From: Fontibacillus puldeungensis
Lineage (GTDB): Bacteria > Bacillota > Bacilli > Paenibacillales > Paenibacillaceae
Direction: 5' to 3'
Assembly: GCF_042678945.1 (NCBI RefSeq)
Contig: NZ_JBHTLM010000011.1
Location: 1 to 64,000, forward strand
Length of the DNA stretch: 64,000 bases
Part shown: one piece after another, positions 1 to 8,124 of the stretch
Layout of the letters: the number at the start of each line of letters is the position of its first letter
Position numbering within the stretch: the stretch's first letter is position 1
Notes under the pieces: generated by a model
Told to the model about the DNA's origin: nothing
Seen by the model: the letters and a program-made list of their open reading frames with translations, nothing else
Databases searched by the model: none
Position numbers and translations under genes: made by a program

Positions 1-158
1 GTAACCTCCACCTCATCTCGATATTGTTTAACCCATTTATACAATGAATACGGGGAGATTCCATGTTTTCGTGCAGTTAATGCTACATTCCCCCGGTCTA
101 GTGCTTCCTCGACGACCTGTATTCTCAGCTCGTCAAACTTACTATGTTGCACTCTCAT
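1..158 (-). CDS. Transposase N-terminal fragment (helix-turn-helix, IS3 OrfA-like), cut by window start
   Basis: The minus strand reads from an ATG at 158 to the window edge and gives 52 residues starting MRVQHSKFDELRIQVVEEAL, then RKHGISPYSLYKWVKQYRDE. This is the pattern of the N-terminal helix-turn-helix of IS3-type OrfA transposases: a 'lysine/arginine, GIS, x-LYKWVKQY' recognition helix. A TGGAGGT ribosome site lies about 9 bases before the ATG. The family's usual length is about 90-120 residues, so more than half is outside the window. Whether the element is complete cannot be judged here, and no terminal inverted repeat was identified on this side. Function is inferred from the motif only. 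Confidence 0.7.
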   Translation of the reverse strand, partial: MRVQHSKFDELRIQVVEEALDRGNVALTARKHGISPYSLYKWVKQYRDEVEV

Positions 159-271
159 ACGGACTACCTCCAGCTAATTTTTATTGTATATTGTTTAGCC
201 TGAAAGTGTCCAAGGTGATTAGGGGGCTTTATAGATTTAGACGTTGTTTTGCTGAAGAAGGGCGATAATGT

Positions 272-336
272 TGCACAAAATACAACAATCCCCCTCTTAT
301 TCCGCGGTAGGACCTGAGATTGCTGCACAATATACA
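272..336. repeat. Two 13-bp TGCA-N5-TACA dyads spaced 52 bp
   Basis: The 365-base gap between the transposase start and the AraC gene holds TGCACAAAATACA at 272-284 and TGCACAATATACA at 324-336. Their starts are 52 bp apart. A weaker relative (TGTATATTGTTTA) lies at 185-197. The 13-bp form and the ~51-bp spacing recur in the four-site elements at 6745-6922 and 19824-19999, so this may be a half or decayed copy. The rest of the gap shows no gene. Confidence 0.45.
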
Positions 337-436
337 ACATTACTAGACTAGCTAAAAGCTTTCTGCAAGAAAGCTGTTTCGGAAGTATAAGCTCGGCTAC
401 CCTATCACATACAGTCATTTGTTCAACTTATATAGC

Positions 437-489
437 GAGGGAGCTGCCTTCACGGTTTTATTGAAAAACCGGAGGCGGCTCTCTTTTTC
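437..489 (+). terminator. Strong hairpin followed by T-run, plus-strand polarity
   Basis: GAGCTGCC at 441-448 pairs with GGCGGCTC at 474-481 (one G-T pair) around an inner stem CGGTTTT/AAAACCG, and a T-run follows on the plus strand. The AraC gene ending at 524 is read toward this hairpin from the other side, where no T-run follows. The polarity therefore suits a plus-strand transcript whose gene is not evident here, or a bidirectional role. Confidence 0.5.
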
Positions 490-523
490 TTATGTAGATT
501 GCCATTACCGACGGCGCATTGCA

Positions 524-1378
524 CTAACGCTTCCCTCTCTTAGCCTCCCGAAACGAGCTCGGCGTTTGGCCGGTCGCTTTTTTGAACAGCATGGAGAAAT
601 ATTTGTCGTTGCCGTAGCCAACGCGGGCGGCGATTTCATGTACCGGGGCGTCGCTCTCGATGAGCAGGCGCTTGGCCTCCTCAATGCGGCGGGTGATCAG
701 ATACTTGAAGGGCGAGTCGCCCAGTTCTTTTTTGAACAGATGGGACAAATAGTGCTGGTTGACGTAAAGCGTGTCGGCGATCTCTTTGAGCGTGATGCTC
801 TGCGTGTAGTTTTTATCGATAAATTGCTTGGTCCTTACGGTGATTTCATTAATATCTTTCAGAGAGTTAAAAGGATACTTCACATCGACGATCCGGTAAA
901 TGAGCGTGATGAGCGACATGAGCAGGTTATTGCTGAGCGTTTCGTAGCCGAGGATTTGCGAATCGCATTCCTGCAGCATTTCCGAGAGATAGCTTTCGAC
1001 TTTATAGGCGTATTTCTCGCAAGGGATAACCGGTTCTACGTAAGCGGGGAGCAGTTGCCCGGGCGAAATGCCTTCAATATGCACGTTACCGACGCCGCAG
1101 TAAATGACTTTAAACGGCCCCGTATTCAGCGCTCGTTCCTCGTGGGGAACCCCAGAGTTATAGACAGCTACATCACCCTGCTGCAGGGGGTATACCTTCC
1201 CCCCGATGCGGAATTCTCCGGTTCCTTCAACAATATATATGATTTCGCAGAAATCATGGATTTGCGGTGGGGCATAGAAGGCACGTTCATCGATCACTTG
1301 ACCGGCATAGAGCAGCTCCGGCGTCTTTTTGAAACGGAAGCGGTCGCTTTTGCTATGAGGAATTTCTATTTTTGGCAC
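524..1378 (-). CDS. AraC-family transcriptional regulator, likely of the fuc operon
   Basis: A 284-residue protein with an N-terminal cupin-like sensing domain (about residues 20-150; HDFCEIIYIVEGTGEF and QQGDVAVYNSGVPHEE are typical) and a C-terminal AraC DNA-binding domain (about 185-280) with two helix-turn-helix units. The second shows the classic VGYGNDKYFSMLFKKATGQT pattern. It starts with GTG at 1378, preceded by AGAGGA. It is divergent from fucI with a 199-bp shared promoter region, so it most likely activates the fuc operon in response to fucose or a fucose-containing sugar. The ligand is inferred from position only. Confidence 0.85.
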   Translation of the reverse strand: MPKIEIPHSKSDRFRFKKTPELLYAGQVIDERAFYAPPQIHDFCEIIYIVEGTGEFRIGGKVYPLQQGDVAVYNSGVPHEERALNTGPFKVIYCGVGNVHIEGISPGQLLPAYVEPVIPCEKYAYKVESYLSEMLQECDSQILGYETLSNNLLMSLITLIYRIVDVKYPFNSLKDINEITVRTKQFIDKNYTQSITLKEIADTLYVNQHYLSHLFKKELGDSPFKYLITRRIEEAKRLLIESDAPVHEIAARVGYGNDKYFSMLFKKATGQTPSSFREAKRGKR

Positions 1379-1577
1379 GGTGAATGAATCCTCTCCCCCA
1401 CTTATTCGATACCTCCATTATATCCGAAGACCCGTCATGATGGAAAAAAGCAGGCTCTTCCGTCAAGTTCAATATATTGCGCTTTCCCGGTGAAAAATGG
1501 CAAAATAATAGGTTCTCGAACGAAGCCTTCGATCTTACAATGGGATTGAATGAAAAGATCAAGGAGGCAGAATATTC

Positions 1578-3368
1578 ATGGTTGAAAACGATTTCAGATG
1601 GCGCAGCGGTTTCCCGAAAATTGGTATTCGCCCGACCATAGATGGCAGAAGAAGAGGCGTACGTGAATCTCTGGAAGAACAAACGATGAATTTGGCTAAA
1701 TCCGTAGCCAGCTTTCTGTCTGAAGAGCTGCGTTACCCGAACGGGCAGCCGGTGGAATGTGTCATTGCCGATACGTGCATTGGCGGGGTTGCAGAAGCGG
1801 CGGCAGCTGCCAAAAAATTCAAACAAGCCGAGGTTGGTCTGACAATCACAGTAACCCCTTGCTGGTGCTACGGCACGGAAACGATGGATACCGATCCTTC
1901 GATTCCTAAGGCGGTGTGGGGCTTTAATGGTACGGGGCGTCCAGGTGCAGTATATTTGGCGGCCGTGCTGGCTGCTCATGCACAAAAGGGACTGCCGGCC
2001 TTTGGCATTTACGGGCAGGACGTACAGGATGAAGGAAATAATCAAATTCCGGATGATGTCAAAGAGAAGCTGCTGCGGTTCACGCGGAGCGGTCTTGCGG
2101 TAGCGATCATGCGCGATCAAGCCTATTTGTCCATGGGCTCCGTATCCATGGGGATCGCGGGTTCCATGGTAAACGATTCTTTCTTCCAAGAATACTTGGG
2201 CATGCGCAACGAATACATCGATATGAGCGAATTTACGCGCCGGATGGATGAAGGCATTTACGATCCTGAGGAGTATGAAAAGGCGCTGGTCTGGGTGAAA
2301 AAGAACTGCAAGGAAGGGCCGGACAACAATCCGCCGCACCTGCAAACGTCTCGTGAACGCAAGGATCAGGAGTGGGAGACGGTCGTGAAAATGACGCTCA
2401 TCGCGCGTGACCTGATGATTGGCAACCCGCGGCTGGCCGAGCTTGGGTTTGAGGAGGAAGCTCAGGGCCATCATGCGATCGCCTCCGGCTTCCAAGGACA
2501 GCGGCAATGGACCGACCATGCTCCAAACGGCGATTTCATGGAAACGATGTTGAATTCCTCCTTTGATTGGAACGGAATCCGTTCTCCCTTTGTGGTAGCT
2601 ACGGAAAATGACAGTCTGAACGGTGTCGGCATGCTGTTCGGCTATCTGCTCACGAACACAGCGCAAATTTTTGCCGATGTACGGACGTACTGGAGCCCGG
2701 CTTCCGTGGAACGGGTCACTGGTCATAAGTTGGAGGGCCCCGCAGCAAACGGCATTTTGCACTTGATCAATTCGGGGTCGGCTACGCTTGACGGCACCGG
2801 TGAGCAAACGAAAAACGGCGAACCGGCCATGAAGCCGTTCTGGGAAATCAATGAAGCAGAGGTCGATAAAATGCTTCAAGCGTCGCAGTGGCGTCCGGCT
2901 TCGGTCGAATATTTCCGCGGTGGCGGCTTCTCTACGGACTATCTGACTCGCGGCAATATGCCGATGACGATGATCCGGTTGAATTTGGTAAAGGGCCTCG
3001 GACCGGTATTGCAAATTGTGGAAGGCTACTCCGTGGATTTGCCGGAGGATGTGCACAATACGCTCGATCAGCGGACCGATCCAACGTGGCCATCGACCTG
3101 GTTTGCGCCGATCCTGACTGGCACGGGCGCATTTACGAGCGCCTACGATGTAATGGACAACTGGGGCGCCAACCACGGTGCGATCAGCTACGGCCATATC
3201 GGCGCCGATCTGATCACGCTGGCCTCGATCCTGCGGATTCCGGTTGCCATGCACAATGTGTCGAAGGAGAAAATTTTCCGCCCTCGCGCCTGGAGCATGT
3301 TCGGCACGGAGCATCCGGAGGGTGCGGATTTCCGGGCTTGTGAGAATTTTGGGCCGATGTATCGGTGA
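1578..3368 (+). CDS. fucI: L-fucose isomerase
   Basis: A 596-residue cytoplasmic enzyme that converts L-fucose to L-fuculose with Mn2+. It matches Escherichia coli FucI (591 residues) along its whole length as I recall it: PKIGIRPTIDGRRRGVRESL near the N-terminus, LTITVTPCWCYGTET, GSVSMGIAGSMV, the metal-ligand segment VATENDSLNG (Glu and Asp) and the late YGHIGAD histidine. An AAGGAGG ribosome site precedes the ATG by about 12 bases. It is the first gene of a fucI-fucA-kinase-fucU set. D-arabinose isomerase activity is a known side activity of the family, but the gene set favours fucose. Confidence 0.95.
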   Translation: MVENDFRWRSGFPKIGIRPTIDGRRRGVRESLEEQTMNLAKSVASFLSEELRYPNGQPVECVIADTCIGGVAEAAAAAKKFKQAEVGLTITVTPCWCYGTETMDTDPSIPKAVWGFNGTGRPGAVYLAAVLAAHAQKGLPAFGIYGQDVQDEGNNQIPDDVKEKLLRFTRSGLAVAIMRDQAYLSMGSVSMGIAGSMVNDSFFQEYLGMRNEYIDMSEFTRRMDEGIYDPEEYEKALVWVKKNCKEGPDNNPPHLQTSRERKDQEWETVVKMTLIARDLMIGNPRLAELGFEEEAQGHHAIASGFQGQRQWTDHAPNGDFMETMLNSSFDWNGIRSPFVVATENDSLNGVGMLFGYLLTNTAQIFADVRTYWSPASVERVTGHKLEGPAANGILHLINSGSATLDGTGEQTKNGEPAMKPFWEINEAEVDKMLQASQWRPASVEYFRGGGFSTDYLTRGNMPMTMIRLNLVKGLGPVLQIVEGYSVDLPEDVHNTLDQRTDPTWPSTWFAPILTGTGAFTSAYDVMDNWGANHGAISYGHIGADLITLASILRIPVAMHNVSKEKIFRPRAWSMFGTEHPEGADFRACENFGPMYR

Positions 3369-3723
3369 CTCCGGTATTGCGTCCGGTGATCTGTTGTCCG
3401 TCGACTAACCGGATGGCTAACGCCATCGGTTGCGTACTCCCAAAGGATCCCCGGCCGCAAAACCATCGTCAAGCAGGTTGAAGAGCTGAGGGTAGAGCTT
3501 CGGAGGGTTAAGGCTGAAGGTGAGGCTACCGTGGCAAGTCCCCGGTGACTCCGGTATTGCGTCCGGTGATCTGTTGTCCGTCGGCTAACCGCATGGCTGA
3601 CGCCATCGGTAGCGCACTTCCAAAGGATCCCCGGCCGCAAAACCATCGTCAAGCAGGTTGAAGAGCTGGGGGCAAGGCTTCGGAGGATAAAAACTGAAGG
3701 CGAAGCTCCGGGTGCATAAGGCT
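3364..3723. repeat. Tandem duplication of a 180-bp unit between fucI and fucA, with repeated small hairpins
   Basis: The 475-base gap between fucI and fucA holds two copies of a unit at exact 180-bp offset (3364-3543 and 3544-3723). By eye there are about six mismatches in the first 125 bases and more divergence after that. Each copy carries an ATGGC-TRAC-GCCAT hairpin. A third copy of just this hairpin, with a longer outer stem CGTGCGC/GCGCACG, lies at about 3757-3794, immediately before the fucA leader. Short AAGGCTGAAGG-type motifs repeat at about 3510, 3690 and 3717. One plus-strand frame reads as a charged coiled-coil-like stretch (KQVEELRVELRRVKAEGE), which could be a relic of a mobile-element gene. 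No intact gene is present. Confidence 0.8.
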
Positions 3724-3843
3724 GAAGGCGAAGCGCTGGAGTTTTGAGGCCTCGCGTGCGCTAACCGAATGGCTAACGCCATCGCTTGCGCACGGCACAA
3801 GAACGAGGGTCTTTTTAACACAGAAAAAGGAGCGGAAGAGCTT

Positions 3844-4503
3844 ATGGAAAATATGGTAACGCGGCGAGAGTTGTGTAAATATGGCCGAAAGATTGTGGAG
3901 AAAGGGCTGGTTGTGGGGCCGGGGGGGAATATTAGCGCCAAAGCGGGCGACAAAATGTACTTGTCGCCGAGTGGGTTTGCGCTGGAGGAAATCGAGCCTG
4001 AGCAGTGGGTGGAGGTCGATATTCCGACCGGCCAGATCACCGATAATGGGCTGCGGCCCTCGTCGGAGGTGCTGATGCATTTGTACGCATACCGGCAGAA
4101 GCCGGATATGGGGGCGATTGTTCATACGCATCCGTCGCAATGTATAGCGTTTACTTTAATAGGTCAGGATTTGCCGATCATGTTCCCGGACCAGGCAGCG
4201 CTTGTAGGTAAAACCGTCTACGTACCGTACATTATTCCGACTACGGATCTTTTGGCGAACGCCGTTGCGGCGAAGGTGAACGAAGCAAGCTCGATTTTAC
4301 TGGGGAACCACGGTCTTGTGACGACAGGTCGCAATTTGCGTGAAGCCTATTATCGGACTCAGGTCGTTGAGGAAAGCGCCAAAATTTATTTGAGCGCCCG
4401 GGCGGCTGGAACTCCGGTTCCGCTGACCGATCAGGAAGTGGCGGACATCGCGGCGCTGGAGAGTGAGGATTATCGGATTCAACTGCTGAACAAAATGAAA
4501 TGA
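3844..4503 (+). CDS. fucA: L-fuculose-1-phosphate aldolase (class II aldolase)
   Basis: A zinc-dependent class II aldolase that splits L-fuculose 1-phosphate into dihydroxyacetone phosphate and L-lactaldehyde. The features seen are GPGGNISAK near the N-terminus, the catalytic Glu in SSEVLMH, two zinc histidines in VHTHPSQ and the third in LLGNHGLV. With the start at ATG 3844 it is 219 residues, close to the roughly 215 of E. coli FucA. An AGGAG lies 12 bases upstream. The open frame extends back to 3769, but that part is repeat-derived (MANAIACA) and unlikely to be translated. Rhamnulose-phosphate aldolase is an alternative family function; fucI next door argues for fuculose. Confidence 0.9.
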   Translation: MENMVTRRELCKYGRKIVEKGLVVGPGGNISAKAGDKMYLSPSGFALEEIEPEQWVEVDIPTGQITDNGLRPSSEVLMHLYAYRQKPDMGAIVHTHPSQCIAFTLIGQDLPIMFPDQAALVGKTVYVPYIIPTTDLLANAVAAKVNEASSILLGNHGLVTTGRNLREAYYRTQVVEESAKIYLSARAAGTPVPLTDQEVADIAALESEDYRIQLLNKMK

Positions 4504-4519
4504 GCGGACGGTGGCCTTC

Positions 4520-6028
4520 ATGTCATTGGATAAAGCAACCCCCTGCGTTTTGGCTTTCGATTTAGGGGCTAGCAGCGGCCGGGCTTTTGTGGGTGAAATC
4601 GTCAAAGCTGACGGCGCTGGAGGGCCCAGTCAACTCAAAATTACGGAAATTCATCGTTTCTCGAACGATCCGGTTCGGATCGGCAGCCATTTGCATTGGG
4701 ACACGTTGATGTTGTTTCAAGAAATTAAAAAAGGTATCCGCAAAGCATTCCAAGCCGGCTTCCGGCCGCAAAGCTGCGGTATAGACACGTGGGGCGTCGA
4801 TTTCGGCTTGCTCGACCGGAACGGCGAGCTCATCGGCATCCCCTACCATTACCGGGATCACCAGACGGATGGATTGGTGGAGGAAGTATCTGCTAAGATC
4901 GGGCCGGAGCGGTTGTTCCGTGAGAGCGGCCTGCAATTTATGCCTTTCAACACGTTATTTCAGCTCTATGCCATGAAAAAAGCGACTTCTCCCATGCTGG
5001 ACATCGCGGATACACTGCTGCTGACTCCGGATTTGTTGAGTTATTTTCTGACCGGGGAAAAGGTTTGCGAGTTTACGATGGCGACGACGACCCAGCTATA
5101 CGATCCGGGCCGGGGAGCATGGAATTTGCCCTTGATGAAGGAACTGGGCTTGCCGCTCCACATTTTGCCGGAGCCGATTTACCCGGGAGCCGTAATTGGA
5201 GAGCTGACCGAGGACGTATGTGCAGAACTGGACGTGCCTCCCCTCAAGGTCGTAGCTGTAGCTTCGCACGATACGGAATCGGCTGCGGCGGCCGTACCGG
5301 CGGACTCGGATTCTTTTGCCTATCTGGTCAGCGGCACGTGGTCGCTGCTCGGCACGCAGATGGCGAAGCCGCTGCTTCATTCGACAGTTATGGAGCACCA
5401 GTTCTCGAATGAGGGCGGGGTGGATGGTACGTACCATTTGCTCAAAAACATTATGGGATTGTGGATTTTGCAGGAATGTAAGCGTAAGTGGGAGCAAAGC
5501 GGCAAGAGCTTATCCTTCGCTCAGCTGGTCAAGCTGGCCGGGGAGGCAGAGCCGCTGCGTTCCTTCATAGCGCCGGATGATTTACGCTTTATGAATCCAC
5601 CGGATATGCCGGAGGAGATTCGCCGATACTGCGTAGAGACTGGCCAGCCTGTACCAGACACGGAAGGCCGTATCGTCCGCTGCATTCTCGAAAGCCTTGC
5701 ACTGCGGTACCGGCAAGTGCTGGAGCAAGCCGAGGAGCTGATGGGCGCGCATTTTGCAAAGCTTCATATGGTGGGCGGCGGGATTCAAAACGAACTGCTA
5801 TGCCAATTCACGGCGAACGCCTTGGGGCGTCCTGTCTGGGCCGGACCGGTGGAAGCGAGCACGATTGGAAATCTCCTGGTGCAATTCAGATCCGCCGGTA
5901 TGATTCGGGATATGCAGGAAGGCATCGCCCTAGTGAAGACATCTTTTCCTCTGCAAGTCTTTGAGCCGGAGGAAAACGACAGTCAAGGACTGTGGGCTAC
6001 GTCCTATGAACGCTTTTGTCGATTATAG
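4520..6028 (+). CDS. FGGY-family sugar kinase, probable L-fuculokinase (rhamnulokinase-like)
   Basis: A 502-residue kinase of the FGGY family. The N-terminal phosphate-binding loop VLAFDLGASSGRAF, the segment CGIDTWGVDFGLLDRNGELI and the central VASHDTESAAAAVP resemble rhamnulokinase (RhaB) more than classic E. coli FucK. The C-terminal ATP-site segment MVGGGIQNELLCQFTANAL is intact. Between fucA and fucU its substrate is most likely L-fuculose. Starts at ATG 4520 or GTG 4511 are both possible; the GGTGG before 4520 slightly favours the ATG. It lies directly after fucA (16 bp), so co-transcription is expected. Confidence 0.85.
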   Translation: MSLDKATPCVLAFDLGASSGRAFVGEIVKADGAGGPSQLKITEIHRFSNDPVRIGSHLHWDTLMLFQEIKKGIRKAFQAGFRPQSCGIDTWGVDFGLLDRNGELIGIPYHYRDHQTDGLVEEVSAKIGPERLFRESGLQFMPFNTLFQLYAMKKATSPMLDIADTLLLTPDLLSYFLTGEKVCEFTMATTTQLYDPGRGAWNLPLMKELGLPLHILPEPIYPGAVIGELTEDVCAELDVPPLKVVAVASHDTESAAAAVPADSDSFAYLVSGTWSLLGTQMAKPLLHSTVMEHQFSNEGGVDGTYHLLKNIMGLWILQECKRKWEQSGKSLSFAQLVKLAGEAEPLRSFIAPDDLRFMNPPDMPEEIRRYCVETGQPVPDTEGRIVRCILESLALRYRQVLEQAEELMGAHFAKLHMVGGGIQNELLCQFTANALGRPVWAGPVEASTIGNLLVQFRSAGMIRDMQEGIALVKTSFPLQVFEPEENDSQGLWATSYERFCRL

Positions 6029-6112
6029 TAAGTGACCATACCTAAGGTAACCTTTTAAGCAGTTTTTGATGAAATGAGACTTGCATTACTAATGATTAAG
6101 CTTGTACGATAG

Positions 6113-6126
6113 CAGGTAATTACCTG
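6113..6126. promoter_or_regulatory. Perfect 14-bp palindrome CAGGTAATTACCTG upstream of fucU
   Basis: CAGGTAATTACCTG is its own reverse complement. It lies in the 141-bp gap between the kinase gene and fucU, 44 bp before the fucU start. A second palindrome AAGGTAACCTT lies at 6044-6054. They look like operator sites for a dimeric regulator, or may shape the mRNA. No partner protein can be assigned. Confidence 0.4.
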
Positions 6127-6169
6127 AAGTGTGGCTAGCTGCGCTTAACCTGATGGCTGGAGGTATGTT

Positions 6170-6610
6170 ATGTTAAAAGGAATTTCCCCCCTTATTTCGC
6201 CGGATTTGCTGAAAATATTAGCGGAAATGGGGCACTCGGATGAAATCGTATTGGCAGATGCCAATTTTCCGGCTGCAAGTCATGCCAAGCGCCTCGTTCG
6301 CTGCGACGGGCATGGTATCCCTGAACTGTTGGAGGCGATTCTTCCGCTGTTTCCGCTTGATGTCTATGTAGACCATGCAGTCTCACTAATGGGGGTAACT
6401 CCAGGCGATGCGGTGGAGACGCCAATTTGGGAAAAATACCGGGCAATCGTAGGTCGCTATCATTCGGTCGAGGACGCATTTGAAGAGATTGAACGGTTTA
6501 ATTTCTATGAAAGAGCGAAGCAGGCTTACGCGGTCGTATCGACGGGAGAGAAGGCGCTGTACGCGAATGTGATTCTTAAAAAAGGCGTCGTCATCCAAGG
6601 GTGCGATTAG
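6170..6610 (+). CDS. fucU: L-fucose mutarotase (RbsD/FucU family)
   Basis: A 146-residue protein that interconverts alpha and beta anomers of L-fucose. It closely resembles E. coli FucU as I recall it: MLKGISPLISPDLLKILAEM at the start, MGHSDEIVLADANFP with the family histidine and aspartate, FNFYERAKQAYAVVSTGE and NVILKKGVV at the end. A GGAGGT ribosome site lies 8 bases before the ATG. It closes the fuc gene set and is followed by a strong terminator. Confidence 0.92.
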   Translation: MLKGISPLISPDLLKILAEMGHSDEIVLADANFPAASHAKRLVRCDGHGIPELLEAILPLFPLDVYVDHAVSLMGVTPGDAVETPIWEKYRAIVGRYHSVEDAFEEIERFNFYERAKQAYAVVSTGEKALYANVILKKGVVIQGCD

Positions 6611-6664
6611 GCCGCAAACCGGTGGGCACGGACAGTAATGCTCGCCCCTGCGGGTCATATCAAT

Positions 6665-6716
6665 AAAAAACGAGCTCACCAGTAGCTTTCAAAGCGATGG
6701 CAGGCTCGTTTTTTAT
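6665..6716 (+). terminator. Rho-independent terminator of the fuc operon
   Basis: AAAAAACGAGC (6665-6675) pairs perfectly with GCTCGTTTTTT (6704-6714) around a 28-base loop that can fold further, and the T-rich 3' arm serves as the T-run. It lies 55 bp after the fucU stop. Confidence 0.9.
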
Positions 6717-6744
6717 TTTCATAACCGCAGCTACTAAAAATAAA

Positions 6745-6922
6745 TGTATTTGATACAGCTATTTGATCGCAATTTGGCGGGTGGGGAAAAGCAAATGCAT
6801 AAAGTGCATCTAAATGGGCTGTAGAGACACGGGTTTGCAGCAGAGGGTACTTTTAAATGTACTAATTACAACTAAAACGGATAAGTTTTGAAAATATCCA
6901 TCAAATAGATGTACTTAATACA
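6745..6922. repeat. Four-dyad intergenic element, copy 1 (TGYA-N5-TRCA sites)
   Basis: The 410-base gap between fucU and the LysR gene holds the fuc terminator and this element. Four 13-bp sites of form TGYA-N5-TRCA lie at 6745-6757, 6796-6808, 6858-6870 and 6910-6922, with starts 51, 62 and 52 bp apart. Most are followed by N-Y-TA. Sites 1 and 4, and more loosely 2 and 3, resemble each other in inverted orientation, and the middle spacer can form a GCTGTA/TGCAGC stem. The element shares its spacing with the one at 19824-19999. No gene is seen. Confidence 0.7.
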
Positions 6923-7020
6923 TTTAGATCCGGGCTGATCCTGAGCTACTCTAAGCTACCCTAATCCGATCCCACGATCTACGATATTCAATCGACGATC
7001 CTACGCACGTCTCAAATGAC

Positions 7021-7890
7021 CTACGAGTGGACACCCTCTTCCACCTCAAGCATCTGGATGAAAGCCTGTAAAGCACTGGTGGTGAAGGAATTTTTGCGGA
7101 TGATAACGACCGTTTGCCGGTAACGTATCGCTTCGGGGACCTCATGTACAAGCACGGCGCCCGCTTGCTCCTGCTTATGAATAACTACGCGCGGCAGCAG
7201 CGTAATGCCAAGTCCGGCCGACACACCTCCGATAATAGCCTCAAGCGTACCGAACTCCATGGTGTTAAGATGCGACACACCCTGGGAATGAAGCCACTGC
7301 TCCAACGTTTCGCGATAAGGACAGCCTTTGCTGTACACCAGGTTTGGCTTCGTGAGCGCCTCTTCAATCTCGGTAACCCATGGGGCAGAAACCAAGACGA
7401 CTTCCTCGTTAAATGCAGGAATGGTTTGCAGGTCGGGGTGATTGCAGGGATTATTTATGAAGGCAACGTCCAATTCGTATTGGACAACTTTTTCTATTAA
7501 TTTGTTGGAAAGATCGGTCGTAAGCGATAACGTCACCTTTGGATGCTGTTCATAGTATTTGCCAAGCAGGGTCGGAAGTCTAACCGCCGCTGTCGTTTGC
7601 GTAGAACCGATCAAGAGCGGACCGCTTGGTTCGCTGGAGGGGGTGAGCGCTTGGGCAGCTTCATCCAGCAAGCCGACGATTTTGTCCGCGTAGGTTAGCA
7701 GCATTTTGCCGCTGGAGGACAGCGTAATCCCTCGATGATGACGGTGAAAAAGCAGGGTGCCAAGCTCAGATTCCAGGTGCCGAATTCGTGCCGTCACGTT
7801 CGATTGGACGTAACCGAGCAGCAAAGCCGCCTTCGTGATGGAGCCCTCGCGGGCCACTGCTTGAAATATACGCAAATCTGCACTTTCCAC
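7021..7890 (-). CDS. LysR-family transcriptional regulator
   Basis: A 289-residue LysR-type regulator: N-terminal winged helix-turn-helix (about residues 5-62; FQAVAREGSITKAALLLGYV, then SNVTARIRHLE) and a C-terminal substrate-binding-like effector domain (about 90-285; PLLIGSTQTTAAVRLPTLL). The GTG at 7890 is chosen because a GGAGG lies 9 bases upstream and it gives the normal LysR N-terminus. The frame is open to 7971, but the added residues do not look like LysR. It is divergent from an SDR gene, which it probably controls. The inducer is unknown. Confidence 0.88.
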   Translation of the reverse strand: MESADLRIFQAVAREGSITKAALLLGYVQSNVTARIRHLESELGTLLFHRHHRGITLSSSGKMLLTYADKIVGLLDEAAQALTPSSEPSGPLLIGSTQTTAAVRLPTLLGKYYEQHPKVTLSLTTDLSNKLIEKVVQYELDVAFINNPCNHPDLQTIPAFNEEVVLVSAPWVTEIEEALTKPNLVYSKGCPYRETLEQWLHSQGVSHLNTMEFGTLEAIIGGVSAGLGITLLPRVVIHKQEQAGAVLVHEVPEAIRYRQTVVIIRKNSFTTSALQAFIQMLEVEEGVHS

Positions 7891-7964
7891 TAACAATAAC
7901 CTCCATTTTGCCCGTCTCCCAATCATATTGTTCGACAAGGCCATCCATTTCCTTCTACCATTTG

Positions 7965-7983
7965 ATATCACAAAATGTGATAT
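7965..7983. promoter_or_regulatory. 19-bp perfect palindrome, probable LysR operator
   Basis: ATATCACA-AAA-TGTGATAT is a perfect inverted repeat in the divergent promoter region between the LysR and SDR genes, 75 bp before the LysR start. It contains the T-N11-A type core expected of LysR boxes (ATC-N9-GAT). Further half-site-like ATATC/CATATG sequence follows to about 8015. Confidence 0.6.
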
Positions 7984-8124
7984 TTCATATCTCTACCAAT
8001 CATTATACATATGAATAGCCTTTTACTACAATAAAGTCATGAAGGCTCATTAAGGAGACTCAAGGGAAACGCTGCAGGCAGCAGCATTTAGATCCAAATA
8101 ATTATTAGTCTGGAGGGAAAATAT

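Noticed and set aside
419..1387. 322-codon plus-strand open frame opposite the AraC gene
   Set aside because: Antisense to a well-supported AraC gene; no family signature or ribosome site.
1353..3314. 653-codon minus-strand open frame opposite fucI
   Set aside because: It lies antisense to a clear fucI gene and is rich in Arg/His as expected of a shadow frame in GC-rich codons.
3188..4140. Minus-strand frames opposite the fucI-fucA gap, with repeated peptide segments such as VSRRTTDHRTQYRSH
   Set aside because: The repeats come from the tandem 180-bp duplication; frames run into fucI and fucA antisense, have no ribosome site and no recognisable domain.
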